From assembly GCA_937879875.1 (NCBI GenBank), contig CALFMN010000091.1:1-59922 (forward strand): DNA of 59,922 nt, written 5' to 3'. Position numbers and translations under genes: made by a program. Positions 1 to 10,372 of the stretch are shown piece by piece; position 1 is the first letter of the stretch, and every line of letters starts with the position of its first letter. Origin of the DNA: an uncultured Chloroflexota bacterium (GTDB taxonomy: Bacteria > Chloroflexota > Dehalococcoidia > CAUJGQ01). Below the pieces are notes generated by a model. That model saw only the letters and a program-made list of their open reading frames with translations, did no database searches and was not told the origin of the DNA.

Positions 1-264
1 GGCCAGACCGCGCACGTCCTCGCCGCGGCTCACGTCTGCCTCGATGCCCGCGGCGCGGCGACCGAGCGCCTCGACCTCGCCCACGACGCTGTCCAGCCCG
101 CGCCAGTCCTGCGGCTCGGCCCGCGCCACCAGGCTGCGCCGGCCGATATCGCTCACGGCCACGTCGGCGCCCGCCTCCGCCAGCGCCAGCGCGATGCCAT
201 GGCCGATGCCGCGCTTGCTCGCGGCGCCGGTGATCAGCGCGACTTTGCCGTCCAGTGCAGCCAT
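1..264 (-). CDS. Short-chain dehydrogenase/reductase, N-terminal part (cut by window edge)
   Basis: The 88 visible codons read MAALDGKVALITGAAS and continue with KRGIGHGIALALAEAG. This is the Rossmann glycine motif TGxxxxxGIG of SDR oxidoreductases, the NAD(P)-binding start of the fold. The next strand ends in VAVSDIGRR; the acidic residue at its tip (D of SDIG) fits NAD preference, but this is weak evidence. The C-terminal half with the YxxxK catalytic site lies outside the window, so the substrate cannot be named. It follows the aldo/keto reductase on the same strand, separated by palindrome B1. Confidence 0.85.
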   Translation of the reverse strand, partial: MAALDGKVALITGAASKRGIGHGIALALAEAGADVAVSDIGRRSLVARAEPQDWRGLDSVVGEVEALGRRAAGIEADVSRGEDVRGLA

Positions 265-271
265 CGCGGCC

Positions 272-461
272 CCCTCACCCCCGTCCCCTCGCCCAATCCT
301 GGGAGAGGGGCGATCCTGCTTCGAGCGATCCGTAGCGGGCCGGGTTAGTCGTGTCAGTCGCGAACGACTCACGCCGCAGCACGGCTAACCGCGCCGGCCC
401 CGGAACGCTTCAGGCTCGATCGCCCCTCGCCCAAGATTGGGAGAGGGGACGGGGGTGAGGG
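272..461. repeat. Palindromic repeat B1 with 19-bp perfect terminal inverted repeats
   Basis: CCCTCACCCCCGTCCCCTC at 272-290 is the exact reverse complement of 443-461. Inside each end is a second short hairpin (GCCCAATCCTGGGAG type at the left, CCCAAGATTGGGAG at the right). It fills the gap between two same-strand oxidoreductase genes. Related arms occur at 24117-24153, 29643-29712, 45869-46095 and 59612-59637, so this is a dispersed family, called B here. Confidence 0.8.
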
Positions 462-469
462 CGCGGGCC

Positions 470-1438
470 TCACGCCCCGGCCTCGCGGGCGATCTCGGTT
501 GCGCGGCGCAGCGTGGCCTCGTCCAGCTTGAGATCGGCGGCGCGCAACGTCTCGTCGAGTTGCTCCGGCCGCGTGGCGCCCACGATCGGCGCGGATACGG
601 CCGGCTGCGCGGCTACCCAGGCGACGGCGAACTGCGCCAGCGTGGCGCCGTGCTCCCGCGCCAGCGCGGTCAGGCCGTCGATCGCCGCCAGCGCCTGCGG
701 CGTGATCTGCGCCTGCCGGCCGAAAAGGATGTAACGGGCGTTGGCGTCCGGCTGGCGGCCGGCGCCGTACTTGCCGGTCAGCAGGCCGCCGGCGATCGGG
801 CTGTAGGGAGTCACGCCCACGCCCTGGTCGAGGCAGAGCGGCAGCAGCTCGTCCTCGATGCGCCGGTCCAGCAGATTGTAGCGCGGCTGCACCGAGTCGA
901 AGCGCACCAACCCCTGCCTGTCACTGATCCAGAGCGCTTTGGCGAGCTGCCAGGCGGCGAAGTTGGAGCAACCGATGTAGCGCGCCCGGCCGCTGCGCAC
1001 GATGTCGTCCAGTGCCCGCAGCGTCTCGTCCAGCGGCGTCTCCGGGTCGAAGGAGTGCACCTGGTAGAGGTCGACGTAGTCCGTTTGCAGGCGGCGCAGC
1101 GAGGCGTCGATCGCATCCAGCAGGTGCTTGCGCGAGAGTCCTGCGTCGTTTGGGCCGGGGCCAACCTTGCCGCGGCCTTTCGTGGCGAGCACGATGCGCT
1201 CGCGCAGGCCGCGGCTTCTGATCCAGTTGCCGGCGATCTCCTCGCTGCGGCCCCAGGTTTCCGGGCGTGGCATCACCGGATATACGTCGGCCGAGTCGAA
1301 GAAGAAGACCCCTGCGTCGTAGGCCTTGTCCATGATCGCGAAGGCGGACTCTTCGTCCGCCTGGTTGCCGAAGGTCATGGTGCCGAGGCACAGCGCCGAG
1401 ACTTTGAGGCCGGTGCGGCCCAGCCGTCGAACATCCAT
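470..1438 (-). CDS. Aldo/keto reductase
   Basis: A 322-aa NADPH-dependent oxidoreductase of the AKR superfamily (TIM barrel). It begins MDVRRLGRTGLKVSALCLGT, the standard AKR opening. The catalytic tetrad is visible: Asp and Tyr in FFDSADVYP (five residues apart, as in the family), Lys in LATKG and His in YQVHSFD. The C-terminal cofactor region contains IVGATRPEQLDETL. The reading frame stays open 44 codons upstream, but the ATG at 1438 has a purine-rich GAGGGGAA before it and matches the family start. The substrate is unknown. It could be cotranscribed with the downstream SDR, although B1 lies between them. Confidence 0.93.
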   Translation of the reverse strand: MDVRRLGRTGLKVSALCLGTMTFGNQADEESAFAIMDKAYDAGVFFFDSADVYPVMPRPETWGRSEEIAGNWIRSRGLRERIVLATKGRGKVGPGPNDAGLSRKHLLDAIDASLRRLQTDYVDLYQVHSFDPETPLDETLRALDDIVRSGRARYIGCSNFAAWQLAKALWISDRQGLVRFDSVQPRYNLLDRRIEDELLPLCLDQGVGVTPYSPIAGGLLTGKYGAGRQPDANARYILFGRQAQITPQALAAIDGLTALAREHGATLAQFAVAWVAAQPAVSAPIVGATRPEQLDETLRAADLKLDEATLRRATEIAREAGA

Positions 1439-1528
1439 CGATCCGTTCCCCTCACGCGCAGTCGCGCGCCCGGATCGAGCGTCGTGCGTGCGCGGGTGAG
1501 GGTCAAGCGCGGCGCCGGGCAACGCGAA

Positions 1529-1561
1529 GGCCGCGGCTCTCGCCCGGCAAGAGCCGCGGCC
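1529..1561 (-). terminator. Hairpin terminator of the secreted-protein gene
   Basis: GGCCGCGGCTCT (1529-1540) and AGAGCCGCGGCC (1550-1561) form a perfect 12-bp stem with a 9-nt loop, 16 bp past the stop at 1577. Read on the minus strand it is followed by TTCGCGTTG, only moderately T-rich. Confidence 0.6.
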
Positions 1562-1576
1562 GGGTGGCACAGCGGG

Positions 1577-2488
1577 CTACGTGCCCGGGTGGTAGCAGAA
1601 CAGGTATTTCGTATTCGGTTGGATATCTATATCGAGCTGAATATCCGCGGTGCTGGTCTGTTCGAATTGCATGTGCAGCGTGTACGTGCCCGGCGCCATC
1701 GGGAACGTAGCCGCCGCGGCCGCATCGCAGCCGCCGGCGCCGCCGCTGGGCGCAACCGTCCCGGAAACGCCGTCGCCGCCCATCAGTGGTCCGCCGTTGG
1801 CGTCGGTCTGCCGAAGTCCCACGATCATCGGCGCCGCACTGGCATTCTGAAAGACGACCAGCCCCTGCCCCTGGTTCGGCGTACCCCCGACATTCCCTTG
1901 TATACAGCAGTCCGGCCAGCTCACGCCGGTCCCGCCTTCGTAGCCGACGGAGACGCGGCCGGAGTGGTTGTCGTTGCACACCCACGCGGCGCGGCCGATG
2001 CCGATCAAGTCCGTATCGACATACTGATTAAGCGAGACGGAGAACTCATACGAGCGGTCGGCGCCGCGCACGCGAGCCGAGCCGCGCGTGCTGGGGTTGC
2101 CCACCATCACGCATTCCCCCGCCGCCACGTCCAGCTGCGTGGAGTCCTGATCGCTGAGATCGAGCAGCACGTTGAACTTCGTGGTGACGAACAGCCAGTA
2201 GCCGAAGCCGGCCCGCGCCTGGCTGGGATCGCTGGTCTCGTAGTTGTTGTCGCCGGGGCGGAAGGTGAAGAGCGTATTGGCAGAATCTTGCTTGATCACA
2301 TTGCCGCTGTAGTCACCGCCGCTGGCGAACGAGATCAGGTTCCAACCAGGAATGAAGGTGACGTAGGAGAATTGCGCCGGCGACTGGGCGCGCGCGGCGT
2401 GCCGCCCCATCACGCCGACCAGCGCAACGGTGGCAAGCAGCAGCGCCAGACCGAGCCGCGACCTCCGGCCATGCAGTCGTCCGCTCAT
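1577..2488 (-). CDS. Secreted protein with a GWN-GYW-GNPST module
   Basis: A 303-aa protein of unknown function, predicted to be exported. An arginine-rich n-region (RLHGRRSR) precedes a hydrophobic stretch (about residues 12-28), and a likely signal peptidase site ARA-Q lies near residue 34. Residues about 46-158 carry GWN (48-50), GYW (96-98) and GNPST (130-134). The same three motifs, with the last two equally spaced, occur in the secreted protein at 49653-50483, so the two share a domain. The C-terminal part has three cysteines near WPDCC that could form disulfides. The ATG at 2488 is chosen because GGAGGGCGG precedes it and the signal peptide begins there; the frame is open further upstream. 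A strong hairpin follows the stop. Confidence 0.75.
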   Translation of the reverse strand: MSGRLHGRRSRLGLALLLATVALVGVMGRHAARAQSPAQFSYVTFIPGWNLISFASGGDYSGNVIKQDSANTLFTFRPGDNNYETSDPSQARAGFGYWLFVTTKFNVLLDLSDQDSTQLDVAAGECVMVGNPSTRGSARVRGADRSYEFSVSLNQYVDTDLIGIGRAAWVCNDNHSGRVSVGYEGGTGVSWPDCCIQGNVGGTPNQGQGLVVFQNASAAPMIVGLRQTDANGGPLMGGDGVSGTVAPSGGAGGCDAAAAATFPMAPGTYTLHMQFEQTSTADIQLDIDIQPNTKYLFCYHPGT

Positions 2489-2642
2489 GGGTCGTCCGCC
2501 CTCCCTCGTTGATCTTGCAGTCTTGTGACTGTAGCGACAGCCCTCACCATATGACAACCGCAGGCTGCCGTCCAGCGCAGCGTAGTGCATCTCTCCCCGA
2601 CACGATCGGCTGCTCATCGCCGCGTCCGAAAGCCGCGATCGA

Positions 2643-5531
<2,889 letters not shown>

Positions 5532-5599
5532 GACCGCCTCAACGATCGGAACGCCAATACGCCCCCGACCTGCCTTCGCCGCCGCTGGGGAACACTGTC

Positions 5600-5629
5600 A
5601 GCGTATCGATTGTGCCAATTCCGTGTCAA
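5600..5629 (-). promoter_or_regulatory. Sigma-70-like promoter of the kinase gene
   Basis: Read on the minus strand, TTGACA (5629-5624), an 18-bp spacer and TACGCT (5605-5600). The expected start of transcription is about 60 nt before the kinase ATG. This is the best -35/-10 pair I found in the window. Confidence 0.55.
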
Positions 5630-5812
5630 CGCTAAATCTCGCGTGTGCAACGACCGTCTGCGTCCGGCGCGAATCGGCGATGCGGGGGCGCATCGCGGCG
5701 CGGCGGCGCGGGAAGGCGGTTGCACCGCAACCCGTTCATCAATACTAAACGCACGGCGAAAGCGGTTTGGCGCGCGATCTCACCAAAGTAGCGTTGCGGC
5801 CGCGCGGTCGTG

Positions 5813-6052
5813 TCAGGCGCCGCCGTTGAGGAAGCGTAGCAGCATGCGTCCGGCGGAGAACAGCCCCAGCGCGAGGCCGAGGAAAAGGCCGATCAGCAGA
5901 AAGAGCGGATGCGTGCCGGCGCGGCCGTCCAGCCAGTTGCCCGCAAGCACACCGAGCACCAGCGCGATCGCGATCGCCCAGCCCATGCCGGCGAACCAGG
6001 CCGCCGTGCCCAGAAACTGGTACCCGCCGCGGTCGTCACCGCGCTGCGTCAT
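5813..6052 (-). CDS. AtpI/AtpZ-like two-helix membrane protein
   Basis: A 79-aa protein starting MTQRGDDRGGYQFLGTAAWF with two hydrophobic helices (about residues 20-38 and 48-70) and the glycine motif GNWLDGRAGTHPLFLL between them. This layout is typical of the AtpZ/AtpI family encoded near F-type ATP synthase operons, thought to act as ATP synthase assembly or Mg2+ uptake factors. No ATP synthase genes follow here: the next gene on this strand is the kinase. The ATG at 6052 is preferred over an in-frame ATG 13 codons upstream because family members begin close to the first helix. Confidence 0.7.
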   Translation of the reverse strand: MTQRGDDRGGYQFLGTAAWFAGMGWAIAIALVLGVLAGNWLDGRAGTHPLFLLIGLFLGLALGLFSAGRMLLRFLNGGA

Positions 6053-6137
6053 ACCCGCACCCTCCGCGCCGCATCGCGCCGGCGGCCGCACGAGCGGGCA
6101 TCGCCACCGTCATTCTGCCACCATCGGCGGGCTTGCG

Positions 6138-6358
6138 GGGCACCTAACCCTGACTTCCCTGACGGGAAGTCTGTCCCTTCCCGAGCCGGGAAGGGACTTC
6201 TGGAGCGCTCCAGACACCATGCGACGGCGGCGGGGCTGCGGTGTCCTTGTGGGACGTGCAGCGGGCCTGTCTCCCCACGTCCGCTGACCCTCGAATCAAC
6301 CCTTCCTGTGTCGGGAAGGGACAGACCTGGCTGAAGCCAGGTCAGGGTTAGGTGCCCC
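6138..6358. repeat. Palindromic element A1 (221 bp)
   Basis: It begins GGGGCACCTAACCCTGAC and ends with its exact reverse complement, an 18-bp terminal inverted repeat. Next to each end lies a small hairpin: ACTTCCC/GGGAAGT at the left and ACCTGGC/GCCAGGT at the right. Then come CTGTCCCTTCCC-type arms and a central conserved GTGTCCTTGTGGGAC. It occupies most of the space between the glycosyltransferase stop and the AtpI-like gene. It is the reference copy of family A (also A2-A6). Confidence 0.85.
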
Positions 6359-6409
6359 GGCAGCCCAGCATTGTATGGAACGCCCGCCGCAGGTCAGTCG
6401 CTCCCCGAT

Positions 6410-7603
6410 TCAGTCCGCGCCGTCGGTATGCAGCAGCACTTTGCCGTTGCTGGCGCCATCCCGTGTGGAGGACGGACCAATGCTGATCGGCTTGGGCGGG
6501 AGATCGCCGTCGAGCGCAGCGGCCGCTGCCAACCTGGCCTCGCGGAGCCGGGTCTCCGCGGCAGCCGCGGTGTCCGGCATCCGCTCCTGCACGAGCCGCT
6601 GATAGATCGCCTCGTAACCCGCCGCCATCGTGCCCGCGGAAAAACGCTGCTCCACCACGCTGCGGCAGGTAGCGCGATCCAGCTCGGCCACACGCTCAGC
6701 GGCCAGCGCCATCTCCTCCACCGAGTCGCAGATGAAGCCGGTGCGGCCGTCTTCGATCACTTCCGGCACCGAGCCGAAGCGGCCGGCGATCACCGGCGTG
6801 CCTGTCGCCATCGCCTCGGCCATCACAAGGCCGAACGGCTCCGGCCAGCGGATCGGAAAGAGCAGCGCCAGCGCCCGGCCGAGGAAGATGTCCTTCTCCT
6901 GCTGGTTAATCTCGCCGACGTACTCCACCAGCGGCCCGCGCAAAAGCGGCGCTACCCGCTCCTCGTAGTATTTGCGATCCGCCGGGTCGATCTTCGCCGC
7001 GATCTTAAGCGGAACGCCCGCCAGCCGTGCGACCTGAATCGCCTCCTCAATCCCCTTCTCCGACGAGATACGGCCGAGAAATGCGAGGTAATCACCGCCG
7101 CGCGGATAGAATGTGTACTCACTCAGGCCGATGCCGTTATAGACGGTACCCTGCCAATTCCAGTGCGGCAGCAGACGGCGCTGGTTGTCGCTCACGGAGA
7201 CAAGCCGCACGTCGGCGTAGGCATCGTAGAGCAGCCGCACCCACGGTTGATCGAGCCGGCCGTGCGTCGTAAAGACGACCGGCGTCTTGATGAGATGCGC
7301 GAACGGGATCGCGGGCACGTCGATGTGAGAATGCACGAGATCGAACTCGGCGGCGCGCTCGAGCGCCCGGCCGACGGCCAGCACCGTCGCCGCCTGGTAG
7401 TCCGGCACGCCGGCCGGGCGCAACGCCCGCGGCACGATCGGCACCAGGGTTGCTGACGTAACGGAATCGCCCGTGGCGAACAGCGTCACGTCGTGGCCGC
7501 GGCGCACCAGCTCTTCCGTCAGCCACGACACGACACGCTCCGTGCCTCCGTAAGCCACCGGCGGCACACTCTCCTGCAACGGCGCGATCTGCGCGATTCT
7601 CAC
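6410..7603 (-). CDS. Family 4 glycosyltransferase (GT-B fold)
   Basis: A 397-aa retaining glycosyltransferase. It opens MRIAQIAPLQESVPPVAYGG, the acceptor-domain start with the glycine-rich loop (AYGGTERVV). The donor half has YLAFLGRISSEKGIEEAI and the EPFGLVMAE signature (E-x7-E) followed by AMATGTPVIA, which binds the nucleotide sugar. It is probably cytoplasmic or membrane-associated, adding a sugar to a glycolipid or polysaccharide; donor and acceptor cannot be read from the sequence. Translation starts at GTG with AAAGGAG six bases upstream. The last 40 residues are a poorly conserved tail. Gene order gives no pathway. Confidence 0.92.
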   Translation of the reverse strand: MRIAQIAPLQESVPPVAYGGTERVVSWLTEELVRRGHDVTLFATGDSVTSATLVPIVPRALRPAGVPDYQAATVLAVGRALERAAEFDLVHSHIDVPAIPFAHLIKTPVVFTTHGRLDQPWVRLLYDAYADVRLVSVSDNQRRLLPHWNWQGTVYNGIGLSEYTFYPRGGDYLAFLGRISSEKGIEEAIQVARLAGVPLKIAAKIDPADRKYYEERVAPLLRGPLVEYVGEINQQEKDIFLGRALALLFPIRWPEPFGLVMAEAMATGTPVIAGRFGSVPEVIEDGRTGFICDSVEEMALAAERVAELDRATCRSVVEQRFSAGTMAAGYEAIYQRLVQERMPDTAAAAETRLREARLAAAAALDGDLPPKPISIGPSSTRDGASNGKVLLHTDGAD

Positions 7604-7892
7604 GGCTCACTCCTTTCGCTCGCATTCAGTCTCTTACAGAAATATTCAATGATTATGTCAATACCAGTCGCCGCCAGACAGCATCCCACGCAGCACACCA
7701 CGCCGCAATCAGCCAAAGGAATGAATCGTGAGGCGTGAGGAATGAACGCCGGCACAGGCCGTGCCGGTCGCAGTCCGACCTTCCGATCGTACGGGCACCG
7801 GCGGACGGCGCATCAGCCGATCAGCGGGCGAGGCGGCATTTGCAAGGGATATGAGAGCGGGCTGCGCCAAGGGCGGCTGCCGGCGACGCGTC

Positions 7893-8117
7893 GGGGCACC
7901 TAACCCTGACCTGGCTTCAGCCAGGTCTGTCCCTTCCCGAGACGGGAAAGGGACTTCTGCAGCGCTCCAAACACCGTGCGACGGCGGCGGGGCGGCGGTG
8001 TCCTTGTGGGACAGGTGAAGAGTTCGTCTCTCGCCCTTCCGGCTATCCGCACCCCGAACCCTTCCTGTGCCGGGAAGGGACAGCTTTGGCCAAAGCCAAA
8101 GCAGGGTTAGGTGCCCC
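7893..8117. repeat. Palindromic element A2 (225 bp) in a 612-bp intergenic region
   Basis: The terminal repeat GGGGCACCTAACCCTG is matched by its reverse complement at the right end. The arm hairpins are GACCTGGCT/AGCCAGGTC (left) and GCTTTGGC/GCCAAAGC (right), different from A1 except that the A2 left stem equals the A1 right stem. The centre again has GTGTCCTTGTGGGAC. The rest of the gap (7604-7892) is less GC-rich, and I see no gene in it. Confidence 0.85.
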
Positions 8118-8162
8118 GCGCGGGCGCCGATGGCGGCACGGACGATGATCGGAACGGTCAGA

Positions 8163-8192
8163 AACCGGCCTCTCGCTTCCGAGAGGCCGGTT
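8163..8192 (-). terminator. Perfect 13-bp hairpin terminator
   Basis: AACCGGCCTCTCG (8163-8175), loop CTTC, and CGAGAGGCCGGTT (8180-8192). It lies 24 bp past the stop of the small secreted-protein gene and is followed on the minus strand by TCTGACCGTT. Confidence 0.7.
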
Positions 8193-8215
8193 CCGTACGC
8201 AGAACGCTGGCCGGG

Positions 8216-8677
8216 CTAGCCGTTCGCCGCGGTCACCACGAAGGGAATCGTGACGGTGTTGCCGGTTTCTTCTTCGAAGAAGACGGCGCGCCACTGGCCA
8301 GGCTTCGATCCGGGCAGGTCGCGGCCGGGCACCATCGTGATCGCCGCCGCCCCCGTGTCGTCGACGATGATCGCCTGGTCTACGCCGTCTTTCTGGTACG
8401 TGTAGCGCTGCTCGGAGTCGTCGTAGAGCACAATGTCGACGCCGTGGCCTGGCGTAAGGCCGGTCACGCTGAAGACGAACTGCGTGAGCATGTTGCCGCC
8501 GTCCGGCGCAATCGTGGCGTTGCCGCCGGCATGCGCCACACGTGCCATCGAGAACCAACAGCAGACGCAGAGGACGCCGAGCAGCAGCGCCGCCCGCCGA
8601 AGGTTGCGGCCACCGGGCCACGCCACGGCAACGAGAACCCGAGTGCGTTCGGTTTCAGTTACGAGCCGTTCTGCCAT
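8216..8677 (-). CDS. Small exported or membrane-anchored protein, unknown function
   Basis: A 153-aa protein starting MAERLVTETERTRVLVAVAW. A hydrophobic segment (LLLGVLCVCCWFSMARVAHA, about residues 31-50) ends in AHA-GG, a plausible signal peptidase site. The remaining ~100 residues look like a single beta-sandwich with short strands (GHGVDIVLYDD, QWRAVFFEEETGN, TIPFVV). I do not recognise the family. The ATG at 8677 is chosen because it places the hydrophobic segment near the N terminus; the frame is open 42 codons upstream without a convincing ribosome site. A strong terminator follows. Confidence 0.6.
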   Translation of the reverse strand: MAERLVTETERTRVLVAVAWPGGRNLRRAALLLGVLCVCCWFSMARVAHAGGNATIAPDGGNMLTQFVFSVTGLTPGHGVDIVLYDDSEQRYTYQKDGVDQAIIVDDTGAAAITMVPGRDLPGSKPGQWRAVFFEEETGNTVTIPFVVTAANG

Positions 8678-8741
8678 GCTGCACCGCGCTGTGAACTGGG
8701 GCGTCGCGCCCGCTGCCCAACGTGGTGTTCCGCGTGGCGCC

Positions 8742-9191
8742 TCAGCGCCCGCCCGCCTGGCGCACCGCCGCGCCGTCGAAATAGGCGCACAGTGCTTCGC
8801 CATGGCCGGGGCAGAACGTCAGCCTCGCCGCCTCGGCCTCGGTCACCCAGCGCATCTCCTGGCCCTCCAGGCAGAGCACCGGCTGCCGGCCGTCGTACGC
8901 GGCCCAAAAGTAGTGCCGCCGCACGGGAACACCGTCCTTAGCATCGGTGCGCGCGACGATCAGTTTCAGGGCTTCCGCGGCGATTCGGTAGCCGGTTTCC
9001 TCCTCGATTTCGCGCATGGCGGCCGCGAGCGGCTCCTCGCCGGCCTCGATCGCCCCGCCGGGAATCGCCCACAGGCCAGGATAGTCGATGCTGGGGATGT
9101 CATCGCGATGCTGCAAGAGCACGGCGCCATCGGCCCGCACGAGCAGCAGCAGGGCGCCGCCGCGCGAGCGGCCGGCGCTACTCGTCGTCAT
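8742..9191 (-). CDS. Nudix hydrolase
   Basis: A 149-aa pyrophosphohydrolase. It contains a complete Nudix box, G-x5-E-x7-REUxEExGU, read as GAIEAGEEPLAAAM followed by REIEEETGY, which coordinates Mg2+ and cleaves nucleoside diphosphates linked to another moiety. WAIPGG precedes the box. The substrate is unknown. The ATG at 9191 overlaps the end of the PAC2 gene by 14 bp, in the region encoding PAC2's poly-Asp tail, so translation is probably coupled. The frame is open far upstream, but that reading is the shadow of the PAC2 gene. Confidence 0.88.
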   Translation of the reverse strand: MTTSSAGRSRGGALLLLVRADGAVLLQHRDDIPSIDYPGLWAIPGGAIEAGEEPLAAAMREIEEETGYRIAAEALKLIVARTDAKDGVPVRRHYFWAAYDGRQPVLCLEGQEMRWVTEAEAARLTFCPGHGEALCAYFDGAAVRQAGGR

Positions 9192-10158
9192 CGTCGTCGT
9201 CGTCCTGCTGATGGCGCTGGCGCAGGAACTCTTCGAGCTCTTCGACGATCGCGGCGCCGCTGGGCAGATCGGCCGCCGCCTGCTCTGCCGGTTCGTCGTC
9301 GCCTTGCTCGCCCTGCTCCTCCAGCATGCGCACGTAGCGGCGCACGTCCGGATTCTGGTCCACTGCTTCGCCCACCTGACGCTCAAAGCGGGAACTGGCG
9401 TCGTCGAGCTCCACCAGATCGAGGTCGAGGTCGAAGAGCTGATCCACATAGCGCACCAGGGCGACCAGCGTCTTCGGGTTCGGCGAGACATTGATGTAGT
9501 GCGGCACGTTTGCCCAGATGCTGGCGGTGGGGATGCCCGCGCCGCGGCAGGCGTCGGACAGGACACCGACGATGCCGGTCGGACCTTCGTAGCGCGAGCG
9601 GCGCACGCCCAGGTCGGGCCAATGGGCGAAGATTTCAGGGTTGGTGGTCGTGCCGGTCACGCGCACCGGCTTCGAGTGCGGCACGTCGGCGAGCAGGCCG
9701 CCCAGCAGCACGATCGCGCGGGCGTCGATCGTGCCCGCGAGCTCGAGGATGGCGCCGGTGAAGCTGCGCCAGTTGAGCGCGGGCTCGCGCCCGGCCATCA
9801 GCACCAGGTCGCGCGCGGAGCGGCTGTTGCGAAAGTAATGGAAGTCGTTCGCGGGCCAGGTGAGCTGGCGCTGCGTGCCCTCGACCAGCTTGATCGTCGG
9901 CCGCGCCTCGGTGAAGACGTAGAACTCCTCGGGATCGATGCCGGCGAAGCGCGGCGCATGGAAACGCTGGATCAGGTGATTGACCGCGCCCGTGGCCGAT
10001 TCGGCGGCGTCGTTCCAGCCGGCGAAGGCGCAGACGATCACCGGGTCGCGCAGCGCCGGCACGCGTTCGAGCTGCAAGGCAGCCGCGCGCGGTGCGGCGC
10101 GCCGGCGGCGCGGGCGCGGCTCCCCGTTGGCCTCGTCGGGGGGATGTCGCTCTGGCAT
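9178..10158 (-). CDS. PAC2 family protein (copy 1)
   Basis: A 326-aa member of the PAC2 family, related to proteasome assembly chaperone 2 and found in actinobacteria, archaea and Chloroflexota; the biochemical role in bacteria is unsettled. Family features: VIVCAFAGWNDAAESATGAV near residue 40, PHSKPVRVTG, YEGPTGIVGVLSDACRGAGI and WANVPHYI..SPNPKT. The C-terminal tail is acidic and ends in DDDDDDDE. A paralogue at 46175-47113 shares these motifs. It is upstream of and overlaps the Nudix gene, so the two are probably an operon. Confidence 0.88.
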   Translation of the reverse strand: MPERHPPDEANGEPRPRRRRAAPRAAALQLERVPALRDPVIVCAFAGWNDAAESATGAVNHLIQRFHAPRFAGIDPEEFYVFTEARPTIKLVEGTQRQLTWPANDFHYFRNSRSARDLVLMAGREPALNWRSFTGAILELAGTIDARAIVLLGGLLADVPHSKPVRVTGTTTNPEIFAHWPDLGVRRSRYEGPTGIVGVLSDACRGAGIPTASIWANVPHYINVSPNPKTLVALVRYVDQLFDLDLDLVELDDASSRFERQVGEAVDQNPDVRRYVRMLEEQGEQGDDEPAEQAAADLPSGAAIVEELEEFLRQRHQQDDDDDDDE

Positions 10159-10329
10159 CGCGGCGCCTTTCCATGGCCTGGGCCAGCTCTGGCCCGACTC
10201 GCCTGATTCCTCACGTCAAGTATAGGGGATGCGCGAATGCTGAAGCCTGCGTGCGGCGCCACGTCAACTTCAATCCCTGTCATTCACTCCACCTATGGAG
10301 AAGCAGCCCATCTATCGGCTCTGCTCGCG

Positions 10330-10335
10330 TATAAT
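10330..10335 (+). promoter_or_regulatory. -10 element TATAAT
   Basis: A perfect TATAAT 37 nt before the dehydrogenase start codon, with no recognisable -35. The same spacing recurs at several genes in this window. Confidence 0.5.
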
Positions 10336-10372
10336 CGAGGCACAGTAGCGAGAAGCGACCGGAGAACGAACG

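Noticed and set aside
437..2512. Long plus-strand open frame of 691 codons opposite the reductase and secreted-protein genes
   Set aside because: Arg/Ala/Val-rich composition without motifs; it runs antisense across two well-supported genes. Long antisense frames are expected at this GC content. The same holds for 10280-11767, 19784-21304 and 37447-40095.
8216..8803. Longer start for the small secreted protein
   Set aside because: The extra 42 codons are low complexity and would put the signal-like helix deep inside the protein.
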